From: Bathynomus jamesi
Taxonomy: Eukaryota; Arthropoda; Malacostraca; Isopoda; Cirolanidae
Direction: 5' to 3'
NCBI GenBank assembly: GCA_023014485.1
Contig: JAJOZX010000195.1
Span: 1,258,001-1,322,000 of the forward strand
DNA length: 64,000 bases
The notes under the pieces were generated by a model. The model searched no databases, was not told where the DNA came from, and saw nothing but the letters and a program-made list of their open reading frames with translations. This document shows positions 11,898 through 22,393 of this stretch, one piece after another; positions within the stretch are counted from its first letter, which is position 1, and each line of letters begins with the position of its first letter. Position numbers and translations under genes: made by a program.

Positions 11898-12409
11898 TTT
11901 GAATTACCATACAATATCTGAAAAAACGTAGAAAGTAATTATTACGATGTGCAAAATAAAAAGAAATACACACCGTAGTACAAAACAAATGCTATAAAAA
12001 CACACAAGTCACCACAACCTGTCACTTGCTCATCAGCAGAGAGCTTCAACAACCGTTCTGCTTGACTGTCACGTAGCGACTGACTGTTGGGCTGTTGCCC
12101 GTTACTATGCTCTTGACTCAGTGTTGCCAACTCGGGATAAATTTTATTTATTAAAATTGTTCGAATTTGTATATAGTTGGCAAAAAAAATTGCTTTAACC
12201 TTGAAAAGCAAGTTTCATATTACTGGCATTAAGCCGATTAAAACCAAAATCTGGACTTGGTAGAAAATTTTACTAAAAGTGATTTGCATTTTACACAAAA
12301 TCTAGACGTGATAGAAAAAATCTAATTATAGATTTGAAATCAGCATACCGAAATTAGCTAGGAACACCTATTTGGTCTTCTGTAACAAAATCTTTGTTGC
12401 CTAGTGTTA

Positions 12410-13204
12410 TAGGTCCGAAATCCTCGAAGAGGCTAACGGAATAAATGAAAAATGTATTAAGTTCTCAGACATATTATACGATTCATTCAGCGGGCTTTCT
12501 CGAATTACTACTATAAACACGACCCATTAAAGGCAAAATAAACCATGGTTACATAAACCTCTCCTACAAGCTATACGGAAAAAACACCAATTACAGCTAC
12601 AAACTACTGTAAATAGCCAAATCAAAAAAGCGAAATCAGAGTATTACAGCAAAAAATTTGAGGAGTACAAAGGTGATTTTAAGAAACAATAGAAACTTAT
12701 CAATGAAACTTTACATAGAAAGTTGTTTTCCCACAAATATAACAAACAGTACCACTTCTTATAACGAACTATTAGATATAGCCAATCATCTAAATAAGTA
12801 CTCTGCTACCGTAGGAAAAAAATACAGCTGATCTCTTTGCGCCCTTGACATGCATCTACGAAGAATATCTTGATAGTCCCCAAATTTACATTTTCTCCTT
12901 CTCTTCTATCTCTCCCAGAGATTTGTTTTTAAAACAAATTCTGTCATGTTGATTATAATACAAACGCTGTCTTTAAACACTGCTCATATACCTTATCTCT
13001 CTCTTTATCAATATTCAACGCTTCTCTTCGTCATGGTATTTTCCCTTACGTATTTAAAAAGGCAAGAGTTTGTCCAATATTCAAATGAAGAGACAAATCA
13101 GTGCCTCGAATTATCGACCTATATCCGTCTTCCCTACATTGGGAAAAACATTTGAAAAACTTTTGTACACGCAGCTCTCGAAATATTTCGAGGAAAATAG
13201 CCTT
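12410..13204 (+). pseudogene. LINE RT1, linker and first RT motif (second segment)
   Basis: The LINE resumes after the CACTA element with decayed linker sequence (QIKKAKSEYYSKKFEEYKGD near 12620). It then has the reverse-transcriptase entry motif ISASNYRPISVFPTLGKTFE (13100-13160) and LLYTQLSKYFEENSL. The frame is cut at 13204, where Polinton copy A begins; AGCCTT (13199-13204) encodes the last Ser-Leu. The matching downstream half is on the minus strand at 32220 and begins with the same AGCCTT. Confidence 0.8.
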
Positions 13205-14061
13205 AGTAGCATGGGCGCAAAATGGACGAGTGCAAGAACGTTGCAGAGATAATGAGCAATGTTGCAAAATGGGTGGAGGTATGTTGCAAAGGGGGTGGGG
13301 CTATGTTGAAAAAGGGGTGGGGTGGGGTGTTGCAAAGGGGGTATGCAATGAAGGGGAGGATTTATGCAACAACTCAATGTTGCAAAGGGGATAGGGTAAT
13401 GCAACAACTCAATGTTGCAAACGGGGATAGGGTAATGCAACAACTCAATGTTGCCAAGGGGGAGAGGGGAGGGAGCTTCGGGGGGAGAAAGGAAGGTGAC
13501 CTCTCCCAAAGGGGTAGCCTTAACCTAAGGGAGGAAGAGAAAGGAGAGACGGAGGAGGTCTTTGGGGGAGAAGGTGAGATGTCCTCACCCCCCAAAGGGA
13601 AACCTAACCTAAGTCTTAACCTGAGAAGGAAGGAGAGAGAGTTCTTTATTCTACCGGAGTCCGCAGCATTATGCGCGTCCAGGGGCCAAGCAGGTCTTAT
13701 ATAGAGGATAGTGAGTTGCCAGATATCACTTATTTATATATGGAGGGGGTTACCAGATACCACCATTTATTTTAATTGTTCAGGTATAACTTATTAGGGT
13801 GAGTTGCTAGATACCACCATTTATTTTAATTCACACGAGTTGCCAAATAATGTTTTTATTTATTAAAAGCAAGAGCGACTTTCTCCTTAAAGTTATTCAA
13901 CAAAAGTTAATTATTAAAACGAAACAATATTAACAATAAAAGAAATAAATTTAAACTGAAATAAATAAAACACCATTCCATCATTCTGTTTATTTAGACG
14001 AATTATTGGAAATATATAGAAGATAAATATACACTCCTATACATACGATGGATTATGTATA
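13205..14061 (+). repeat. Polinton A left terminal inverted repeat
   Basis: Begins AGTAGCATGGGCGCAAAATG and runs into a degenerate tandem array of TTGCAAAGGGG-like units (13255-13460), then a polypurine GGGAGGAAGAGAAAGGAG block. The sequence GGACGAGTGCAAGAA and the following GCAGAGATAATGA are shared with the left repeat of copy B. The repeat continues beyond the mariner-like insert to about 15350, where it still matches copy B (33040-33085). Confidence 0.85.
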
Positions 14062-15245
14062 CAGGGTGTACATAAAGTCAGGATCTATTTTTGTGAAATA
14101 ATTAATTTTTTCTATTTTTCTTTTCAGAAGCCCTTAGAATGAATACAGAAGAGCGTGTGGCAATAGTAATTGAGCGAATCGAGGGAAAGAAATACAATGA
14201 CATCAGAGAGAAGTTTAGAAGGAGATTTCATAAGCCGGGGCCAATAAACAAGACAATACGAAAATTGGTGAACAAATTTAAACGAACGGGATCTGTAAAT
14301 GATGAAGCAAGATCAGGACGAACGTGTATGTCAGATCTTACCGTGAATGCAGTACGCGGAATTATCACTGAGGAGCCACGTACGTCCGTTCGTGCTACAT
14401 CACACAGACTCGGCCTCCCGACGTCATCTGATCTGTGCACAAAATTCTGAAAGTTAATTTGCAGAAGGAAAGCTATCATTTGCAGGTTTTACATGATTTA
14501 CATGAGGAAGATTTCCCTCGACGAAGTGCTGTGTGTGCTGATCTCGTAGAACAAATCTGGAGTGATAATTTAAAGGACAACATTCTCTTTAGTGATGAAG
14601 CCACTTTCCATACGTGTGGAAAAGTAAATCGCCATAACTGTCGAATTTGGGCAGATGAAAGACCGAATGATTTCGTCCAAAATTGGGAAAGAGACTCACC
14701 TAAAGTTAATGTCTGGATGGGTTTAACAAAATCTAAGGTTTATGGTCCTTTTTTCTTTGCAGAAGCTACAGTTACGGGGCTTATTTATCTGGACATGTTG
14801 CAGCAATTCCTTGAACCTCAGCTGATGGTGCTCCTTGTCACTATGCCAAAATTGTTCAGGATTATCTAAATGGACGTTTTCCAAATCGCTGGATCGGACG
14901 CGGAAGCAACAGACCTTGGCCAGCGAGATCACCAGATTTAACCCCTTTAGATTTCTTTGCATGGGGCTTTATCAAATCGCACGTCTATCAGACGAAGATT
15001 ACGAGTCTTGAAAACTTACGTACACGTATACGAACTGCTGCAGATAACATAACCCCGCAAATGCTCCAGAATGTGCTTAGAAATGCTGCGGAACGATTTG
15101 AGCTGTGCAGGGATACTGATGGGCGTCACGTCGAATCATACTCTTAATTATTTAATAAATGTTACCACTTTATCATTTTATGATTGAATTCCATATAATT
15201 TCCAAGTGCTTCACAAAAATAGATCCTGACTTTATGTACACCCTG
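14062..15245 (+). mobile_element. Mariner-like element, 1.18 kb, TA target
   Basis: TA (14060-14061) and TA (15246-15247) flank inverted repeats starting CAGGGTGTACATAAAGTCAG and extending about 35 bp with hardly a mismatch. The transposase is nearly full length but in three frames: 14139-14450 (helix-turn-helix region, NTEERVAIVIERIEGKKYN), about 14435-14869 (ILFSDEATFHTCG, first Asp), and 14822-15147 (DGAPCHYA and SPDLTPLDFFAWG, second and third Asp). I count 36 residues between the last two Asp. Frameshifts lie near 14430 and 14820. It is inserted in the Polinton A terminal repeat. Confidence 0.92.
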
Positions 15246-15247
15246 TA

Positions 15248-16320
15248 TAATAATAAATAAAATAAAAAATAATATAAGAAATATGAAACGTATAATCATC
15301 AAAATAATAGTTCAGGCGAAATACACACACACACAAGTGTATTAAATAATGACCGACTTTCTCCTTAAAATTGTTCAGAAAAAGAAGTAAATTATTTAAA
15401 CGTCGTTCTGTCTATTTAGTTTTGACAATCCTTTCTGTATTTTGTCAGAAGTGAATGAAAAAATCAAACTGCATCAGAAAAATAACAATACATACCTTAT
15501 ATATATATATATGAAAAACAATAAACAGCTAAAGAACTAATTATTTTAACTAACTTCACCTAAAGTGTTTATTGTCATATGGACCATAGTCTGCCAATAA
15601 ACCTTTTAATTTCATTTCATTTTCATTTCATTTTATTCCTTCTTTGAAAGCGTCTCTGGAAAAAATTTATAAATTCTGAGCCCTCGAGCTGACCGCAAAG
15701 GCTGACCGCAAACTGGCTGCATTGGAATTTGGGACAAACCACATCCCTTCTCTCCAGATTTTCCCCCACTGACTTCACATATTATAATTGCCACACTTAT
15801 TACTATAATGCCTTCTTGCACAATTTTTGAAAAGGATAAAGCATCAATTTTTTATAAGTATATTGGAACTCATTTACCGAGTTGGTTTATGATGGCCGTA
15901 AGTAGTCACAGCAAAATTTTTAAAACATTAAAAAAAAAGAAATGAAAAGAAAAAAATTCATTTTATTAAATTTCTTTATTATAAAATCCTCTCGATAAGA
16001 TCGTAAAGGGAAAATTTGAAAAAAAAGAGAATCAACAATTCATTTTATTAAACTGAAAACATTCCTCGTGCAGATTTTGGCTGTGAGCATCTGGTTCGCT
16101 CCAGCAGGCTGGCACCTGAACCTAACCTAACCTATGATTCAGAACATAGATTTTCTGGAAGATAATGGAGAATATATTTAATACACTGATTTTCAGAAGA
16201 CCTTTTAAAGAGAGAAGAAAAAAATATACGTACGAGGAATATATGCAATAAATTCAGACCATAGATTCTCTTTGTAACTGGTACCTAACCGTGGTGTAAA
16301 TTACATTAGTAATAATAATA
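15248..16320. other. Inner end of Polinton A terminal region, no gene
   Basis: AT-rich, with a (CA)n run at 15322-15335 and (TA)n at 15499-15512. Matches to the copy B left repeat fade after about 15350. A stretch at 15570-15640 resembles 260-300 in inverse orientation. There is no convincing coding sequence. Confidence 0.5.
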
Positions 16321-16531
16321 GCTAACTCGGTTTTCCTTCTCACCGAATTGTTCATTTTGACGAGGGTCAAGCTTTTCACCACGCCTTAGACCTACAGTTT
16401 AACGTTGAATCCGAACTAAGCCGCAGCACGAGCAGGATGAAATTACAATGTCATCGCCCAGACTCTCAACCAGCACCCCAGCGTCTTAACCACTAGGATA
16501 CCTATGGCGCCCATTTATCTACCAACTCAAG
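16321..16531 (-). repeat. tRNA-derived SINE, copy 1
   Basis: On the minus strand it reads GTATCCTAGTGGTTAAGACG, an A-box-like tRNA head, followed by a B-box-like region and a 3' body ending near GAACAATTCGGTGAGAAGG. Similar copies lie at 24943-25165 and 50333-50495. It sits at the same relative position in Polinton A as the third copy does in Polinton B. Confidence 0.78.
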
Positions 16532-17209
16532 CAGACATTTATTTTCATGAGTTATTTAATCACAAACCTACGCGAGAATTGACAAGTGGAAAGTCAAACC
16601 GAATACAGTAATCAAAGTTGAGGGTCGAATAGTACGACCGCAAACATATATTTTGCAAATATTTGAGACCATCGTGGCAGAGACTGTAAAAGACAATTAA
16701 CACATGTTACTGTGCTGTTTCTGGTAATATCAGGATTATGAAGAGTAGCGGCGCTAATTTTGTTTCCTGTGGTACTGAGCTGAGCGGCTCTGATGAAGAT
16801 ATTCCTATAACGACTTGCATCCGAACTGGGAAAAATTGAGGCTCAAATAGTATGACCACACAAAATAATAATGTAAAATATTGTTGTGATAGAGATGGTT
16901 GATCAATGTTGCGAGGGAAATTGCATAAAGGGGTGGGTTCTAAAATGGGAAAACCGATAAAAGTATGGGCGCAAATGCAAATATTGTCATGGTATAGACT
17001 GCAAGTCGTAATACACGATGTGTGCATTAAATCTACGGAGAGAAGATAAAGACACCATGAATCGATCAATGTCCGAGGCATGAACCCATAATATAGGTGT
17101 TACGTTTGGTACGCAATTTTATGATAGCCCGCCCAGTTACACTGACAACCAATCATTAAACTTACGAACCGCCTCTTATTCTTTTGGGGCGGTGCTTGCG
17201 GATCGTGCA

Positions 17210-17216
17210 TATAAAA
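17210..17216 (+). promoter_or_regulatory. TATA box of the Polinton small spliced gene
   Basis: TATAAAA lies about 65 bp before the ATG at 17281, in a stretch conserved with copy B up to the start codon. In copy B the same site reads GCATTAAAAGG, so the box is lost there. Confidence 0.5.
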
Positions 17217-17280
17217 GGAAATATTTTCAGCTGGGAGTCACAGTAGTTATTTTCACCAGTGAATAAACATTCCCTCCGCC

Positions 17281-18050
17281 ATGAATCAAGAACTTTACAG
17301 TTTACCGGATTTATATCAAGACAGTGACATTGTAGCGTTGTCCACAATTAATCTTTTTAACACCGCTGACCAAGATGGATTATTTCCAACGCAAACCGTT
17401 GATGATATTTGCAATGACGCTCCTTACGATCCGATGCAAGGGACTGCCGTAGAAATGTAAGTGCATTTAATTTTATTTTTTGCAGCCAATTATTCGCGAA
17501 CTTGTGCGTGTCAGAAAGAGCACTGTTCTGGATTATTTCATCATATATATATGGAGCGTTGTAGTAATTCACCTCATCACTCTAAAAATACTTCATTTAG
17601 GTAACCGCAATTATAGATTAGTTTGCAATTATGCTAAAATTCTGTTTAGATTCATTGAATTTTTTATAACGATCTTTTGCATGTTTTTTATATAAGTTCA
17701 AATGTTATTCGGAATTATCTCTTAAAGGAACTTCTCTGGGCGGTTCAAAGATATCTTCACATTGTAATACTCTTACTATATGTATACTCTGTGTATGTTT
17801 TTATTAAAAAAGATTCTGTATGAAATAATGAATTATTCTTTCTCCTTTAAGGTCCGATGAGGATTTGACACGTGTTATACAATCTTTTCGTTTTGAAGAA
17901 TCCCATGTCATGGACCTGAATACGGAAGTAGAAGATTTACCGAGCAGTCAGCCCAACGACTGTCACATCATTAACGAAATAATGTGTGTTTTTTGTTTCG
18001 ATCTTTTTTTGGGGGAAGACACAATGTATTTTCATCAATTTATTAAATGA
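17281..18050 (+). CDS. Small spliced acidic protein of the Polinton, two exons
   Basis: Exon 1 runs 17281-17456 from ATG (MNQELYSLPDLYQDSDIVAL) to donor GTAAGT. A pyrimidine-rich acceptor ends in AG at 17850-17851. Exon 2, 17852-18050, keeps the frame and ends with TGA, giving 124 residues. The product is acidic, with no transmembrane segment or catalytic motif I recognise. Copy B holds the same gene inverted (49735 down to about 49060), and coding identity is concentrated in the two exons, which supports the splice model. It converges on the protease gene. I do not know its function; an early regulatory or adaptor role is possible but unproven. Confidence 0.65.
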
Positions 18051-18115
18051 AAGAAATCATGTTTTTAGTACACTAATCATCTTAAACTACAGAATATACA
18101 AACTAACATTATTGG

Positions 18116-18117
<2 letters not shown>

Positions 18118-18165
<48 letters not shown>
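18118..18165. repeat. (TA)n microsatellite
   Basis: A pure TA run between the 3' ends of the convergent spliced gene and protease. Copy B has a longer run at the equivalent place (48839-48904). Confidence 0.97.
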
Positions 18166-18175
18166 GAACAAAACA

Positions 18176-18665
18176 TCATACTATAAAACGAGTACGCACA
18201 ATCGGAAAACGGTTTTTTATCTGTCTGCATACAATTTCATCATTTCGTTGAGTGTGACACGGGTCGAATAATTTTAAAAAATTTATAAATTCTTTACCAC
18301 GTGACATATGCATGAGAAATGAAAGGCAGTACATTCCACACGTATTACTAAAATATCCTTGTAGCCTGAATGGGTTCCATACAACTTCGGGGATATGCAA
18401 CTGAGCGAGAAATTTTACAATAACAGGGTCACTCCAGGGTTGAGTCCCAAGTGAATCAAAATAGTACAGGCGGTCCCTATTTTTTAAAATAGATTGCAAA
18501 CCAATGAATCAATTCATTACCAATGACATCTGTGTTCACAATAAGACTACCGCAATCTCGCGTATTTGGCAAATTCAATGTTTCATTCTTCGCAAACACA
18601 CCGATAAATTTGGAACGTGTGATTCCTTCACTATTCATTACTCTCTGAAGTGTATTCACATCCAT
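18176..18665 (-). pseudogene. Adenain-like cysteine protease, copy A
   Basis: The upstream frame (from 18665, MDVNTLQRVMNSEGITRSKF) contains IHWFAIYF with the presumed catalytic His. The downstream frame (18499-18176) contains RLYYFDSLGTQPW with the acidic residue and NTCGMYCLSFLMHM with the presumed nucleophile Cys. This His-Asp-Cys order is that of adenovirus-type maturation proteases, found in Polintons and adintoviruses, which process capsid proteins. The frame breaks once near 18485 in an A-run that is one base longer than in copy B. Length and order otherwise look complete. It lies directly downstream of the major capsid gene. Confidence 0.85.
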
Positions 18666-19965
18666 TTTAAAAGTCAGTGGGCTTGTGACTCGAGGTATAC
18701 TAGTACACTAATAGGCGCGTCTATAGGTTTGGCGAATCCCTACCTGACTGAGATGTTTCCGCTCTGTTGTGGACTTAAATGTGTATTTACACTAGCAGAG
18801 AAGTCAGGTGTGATGTCAAACGGATAAAGGTTAAATTGATCAATGAATTCTTTCTGCGTTACCCAATTCCCGGGCTCATCACAATCACTTCCAATATGGG
18901 CCAGATTACTATATGCTCTCGCGCAAAGAGGTAACACAGTATCTGATGAATAGTCCGTATTCAATGTTCCTCCCAACGCAATGCCATTAACGTATAGAGT
19001 TATATTTTTAAGTCCGAAATTCTCGAAATTAAAGGCACTCTTTTTATATTTTCCATTCACCGAAGCATGGTTCTGCATTCCAATTAATATCCGTTTGGGA
19101 AAATTTTCCAGGGCGATGTTTTCTATCTGTTTCGATGCCAACCCTGTTGGCACCGTGTATAGTTTGATTTGTACTCTGTTAATAGGGTATTTTACTGTGG
19201 CGTTTAGTAAATTTTTCTCAATTTCTAATTGTTTTGGTGAACTTAATTTCACTCGCCGTAGGCGGAGGTATATCTCCATAATGTGAACCACAACGGGTTT
19301 TGCTCCCTCTTCTTGATGAGCATCCAGATTTAGGCAGATCTCAGGATTCGTGCGGGTGAGCTTTATTTTCATATCTACCCCATTCACAAGCAACTTCTCC
19401 TGGAATGTGAAATCTGTATGTAGGCGTCCAAAACACTCGTATATCTTCTTTTTAGAATTTTTAAATTTGTCCTTTATACTACTTTCGTCTTTAGTTTGAT
19501 AATATCCCTCGGCACTTAAAAAGGTATCCTTCGCTTCTTTGGAAAAGTTGAGGACATTTTACAGATAGGCTCGTAGGTGATAGTACCCCGTGCCTGCCGA
19601 TATGTTGACCTGATTTAACCCATGAAGCCCTGAATTTTTTGTAGGGTTAAGTTATGAATGCTTGTATTTAAAACGTTAGCAATTTGTACCTTCAGTCCTT
19701 AAAGGGTTAAATATATGTTACACTGGTTGAATATGGAGTACAGAAAGTTTGTTTCAGGGTATACAGCATATTTGTCATCGCAGTCCGTTCCATCAGAATG
19801 GGCTATACGTAGTTTAGCGTACATGTACACACAGCTTGGATCAAAAAAGTAAGGGCCTGACCTGGGTATCACGAATTCTATAGGGGCACTCGGGGAACTA
19901 ATTGTGTTTAAAGGGTTCATTGTAATAAAGTCACTGTGTTCAATAGAGACTTGAGTTGGGGGCAT
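18666..19965 (-). pseudogene. Major capsid protein (hexon-like), copy A
   Basis: The start at 19965 gives MPPTQVSIEHSDFITMNPLN and SAPIEFVIPRSGPYFFDPS, the usual opening of the Polinton major capsid family (annotated in nematodes as F54H12.2-like; predicted double jelly-roll). The downstream part (19393-18740) has VNGVDMKIKLTRTNPE, LRLRRVKLSSPKQLEIEK, PKRILIGMQNHASVNGKY and FDITPDFSASVNTHLSPQQS. Breaks: a TTAA-bounded insert at 19615-19710, frame loss between it and 19393, and a deletion near the C-terminus relative to copy B. Confidence 0.85.
19615..19710. mobile_element. Tiny piggyBac-like MITE in the capsid gene, TSD TTAA
   Basis: The insert is bounded by TTAA at 19615-19618 and 19707-19710, with inward ends CCCATGAAGCCCTGAA and CCCTTTAAGGACTGAA. 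The homologous site in copy B (47387-47390) has a single TTAA and no insert, an empty-site control. The interior is 88 bp. Confidence 0.85.
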
Positions 19966-20106
19966 GTCAAAGAGGGACAGCTCCGATTTACAGCATTGCG
20001 AACTACAGATGGATGAAGCGCGCCATGACGAGTTAGAAATAGTGCCTCCTCTCTCGACAAGTAGTAAACAAACTATGATTCATGAGATCAATGTCCTTAG
20101 CTTATA

Positions 20107-20493
20107 TCAGTCAAAAAAGTGGTCAACCATAGGTTTCATTCGCTTAGAACACTTCTTTTTTGATATCCATTTACGTTTAATGCCACGTGGTGGTAATCCC
20201 TTCTTCCGGCCAGTCCTCTTCTTCCCATCACCACGCATTTTTCTCCTTGCATCTTTGATGATTTCGTCCCGTGTACGTTTTAACTGTCTTTTTAGAGCTT
20301 CTTTAGGTTTAGTCCCAGCCAATATATCTTCTGCAGTGTTAAGACCTGATTGTAGCGTTTTCCTTCCGAGGTATCTGGCACCCCTCTTCAGCAAAGGAAC
20401 AGCCGTACGTAGTATGGTTGAAAAAATGGACCCAATTCCACTACCGCGCTGGTATCTCACCCCTCGATAGAAGGTCAAAGGCTTTCTGTCCAT
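20107..20493 (-). CDS. pVI/pX-like basic membrane-active virion protein, copy A
   Basis: The open frame of 128 residues starts MDRKPLTFYRGVRYQRGSG. It continues with an amphipathic segment, GIGSIFSTILRTAVPLLKRG, and a very basic C-terminal half (KRQLKRTRDE; KKRTGRKKGLPPRGIKRKW). This layout recalls the adenovirus pVI/pX-type core or membrane-lytic proteins reported in adintoviruses and Polintons. It lies between minor and major capsid genes; its start codon overlaps the end of the frame at 20493. The copy B version is broken. Function is by analogy. Confidence 0.65.
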   Translation of the reverse strand: MDRKPLTFYRGVRYQRGSGIGSIFSTILRTAVPLLKRGARYLGRKTLQSGLNTAEDILAGTKPKEALKRQLKRTRDEIIKDARRKMRGDGKKRTGRKKGLPPRGIKRKWISKKKCSKRMKPMVDHFFD

Positions 20494-21310
20494 TATAACT
20501 CAGTGCGTCGAAAGTGCGTTCTTATATATATTGAGATATTGGTTATTAGATTAGTTGCGACATTCACATAATGGGGTCTGTCATATGTAAAACTCAAACT
20601 CCTTCCTCTATGGTTGGGGATGTGGGCAATGCGCAGCAGGAGTGCCTGGGTATCCCCAACAAACTGGTGCTCCACTATATTGCTGTAAATATAGCACATG
20701 CCTCGGGGCTCAAAGCTTTCACCAAATTTCTCCATTTTCATTTGATACATCAGGCTGGACAAGTCATGTTGTACCTCGTGAAATGTTTCTCTTTGGAAGG
20801 CTGATCGATATTGCCCCTCGGTCATAATTTTGAACACTCTTTGGTCTTTAATATTTCTGTTAGCCTTTGATTTTAGGATTAGAGTATATGTAGGGTTTCC
20901 TTTGTTTACGATTTCGTATACTAAATCAGTCGTAAGATTTGAGTTTTTAAACTTACGTTTAAGTCTCTCACAATATCCTCAGCCGAACGATAACGGCCCG
21001 GACCTAGTGTTACTACTGTACTGTAATACTGTGCAACCTCAGTCCGAGCGATACGTATAGTTTCACCCCGAGTTACCCCGGCTCTTTCACACTCATCTAT
21101 GTCTCTAAGAATCGTAAAAACAGTATCTTTATAATTAATATTTAAAAAGAGGGTGTCCAACTGAACTGCACATATCCCCACATCATACGAATCACGACCC
21201 AATTCAGTGGATCCATGGAGATCTGTTACAAAGTTGGCTAGTGTGTTGTTAGGGTGTACAGACAGGGACGAGGAAGACGGGAGTGTGACGTAGAAATGGT
21301 TAGGAGCCAT
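20493..21310 (-). pseudogene. Minor capsid (penton-like) protein, copy A
   Basis: The start at 21310 gives MAPNHFYVTLPSSSSLSVHP and NTLANFVTDLHG, the characteristic N-terminus of the Polinton minor capsid (penton base-like, jelly-roll) protein. The frame ends near 20921 and continues in another (20837-20493) with VQHDLSSLMYQMKMEKFGES and SFTYDRPHYVNVATNLITN. One frameshift therefore splits a protein of about 270 residues. It sits just upstream of the pVI/pX-like gene, as in copy B. Confidence 0.8.
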
Positions 21311-21381
21311 GTTGCATACTATTTAAGCTTCATTATTGCATTAGCTTTTATATAGGTGTTGAAGCTTTCTGGGTATCCTAG

Positions 21382-22100
21382 CTATTTCACCAGGTACATT
21401 TTTCTCTTTCCTGAACCTTTACTTCCTAAAATTTCCTCAATTTTAAACACATTTTTTCCTAAATTAAATGCCACTTTCTGCAACTCCTCACGGTAAAAGC
21501 CCCCTGCGATTTCTTCCCCATTCAAATCTTCAACGTAATACATCATTATCTCACCTTTAGGTCTCATAGCCCTAACTTTAAAAATCTCACGTGTCCATCC
21601 TTGCTCAAATCCATTCGCGAATTTATTTCCCGAACGCGACAGCCTGACATAATCATTGATTTTGAAACGCGCAGAGTGTGGTGGTGTTCCATCTCTTCTC
21701 ACCTCTGTGCCCGTACCTCTTTCTAAAACTTCGTTAGGTGTTGTCCCAATCGTGCGATGGTGTGAGCGGTTGTAGGATGAGGCCAATGATTCCAGAATGT
21801 CTAGAAATCTGTATGTGTTTTTATGTGTAAAATAGCGGTTCATGCGTTCCTTTATGATACGTTGAACTCTTTCAGTTAAAGAAGCCTTACGTATAGAATT
21901 GGTAGTGTAATAGCTGATATTAAACTCTGTCAACATGTTCTGAAAAGCACGGCCTATAAATTTCCCATACCCGTACAAAAATAGCCAGGAACCCTGTTTT
22001 CTTTTAACATCAGCGTTTTGGTAGCTTTAGCAACTGCTTCAGGTTCAGCGCTCTTATTTCGGTGTAAATCCAAATATTGCGTTTGATCATGAAAAAGTAA
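21382..22100 (-). pseudogene. Retroviral-type integrase, C-terminal part, copy A
   Basis: The frame 21978-21382 covers the second half of the core and the C-terminus: GRAFQNMLTEFNISYYTTNS, then SLTERVQRIIKERMN with the catalytic Glu, and FKINDYVRLSRSGNKFANGF. The chromo-like tail is cut after KRKMYLVK. Just upstream, the residue aligned to the second catalytic Asp of copy B is Gly (CTGMG against CTDMG), followed by a stop. Homology to copy B ends near 22060-22100. The N-terminal half is absent. Confidence 0.82.
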
Positions 22101-22137
22101 TTGTTTCAAGTTATTTATTGGTGATGATGTAGTTGCA

Positions 22138-22393
22138 TAATCGTCAGAGTCATACCATATTTTCCTAAGTCATTTTTTGTGGTTTCGAGAAAAACGAAAA
22201 AAAGGGTTCTAAATTAAATTACTTATGACTTAGGAAAATATGAATTTTTGCAAATATCACCCTTATAGTTCATCCTACAAGTACAAAATTTGTACCAAAA
22301 GATGCGCAATTTTTTTTACATGGCATTAGCAACAAAAACTCAAAAACGTCAAAAAGTGACTTAGGAAATTTTGTTTTGACCCTGACGAATTAT
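22138..22393. mobile_element. Probable MITE with CGTCAGRGTCA ends
   Basis: ATCGTCAGAGTCA at the left and the inverse of TTCGTCAGGGTCA at the right. Internal inverted motifs include CATATTTTCCTAAGTCA (22153-22169) and its perfect inverse near 22226-22242, and a third TGACTTAGGAAA near 22358. Target duplication is unclear (TAAT/ATTA). It lies at the point where copy A loses homology to copy B. Confidence 0.6.

Larger units (their letters stand above)
9266..12406 (-). mobile_element. CACTA-ended DNA transposon, 3.1 kb, TSD TTA
   Basis: The left end reads CACTAGGCAACAAA and the right end is its inverse (TTTGTTGCCTAGTG). The flanks are TTA at 9263-9265 and 12407-12409. Further subterminal sequence is also inverted, such as CTATCACGTCCAGATTTTGT at 9370-9389 against a near match near 12295-12315. 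CACTA ends with a 2-4 bp duplication fit the CMC (CACTA/Mirage/Chapaev) group, but I cannot confirm this from the protein. It contains the minus-strand gene 10217-11897 and a nested piggyBac-like element at 9532-10110, and is inserted in LINE RT1. Confidence 0.8.

Noticed and set aside
13205..13700. Treating the four TTGCAAAGGGG-rich blocks as an unrelated dispersed satellite
   Set aside because: Their outer ends share AGTAGTATGG-like starts, each abuts a cut LINE frame with a 6-bp signature, and they lie in inverted pairs around Polinton genes, so they are terminal repeats.
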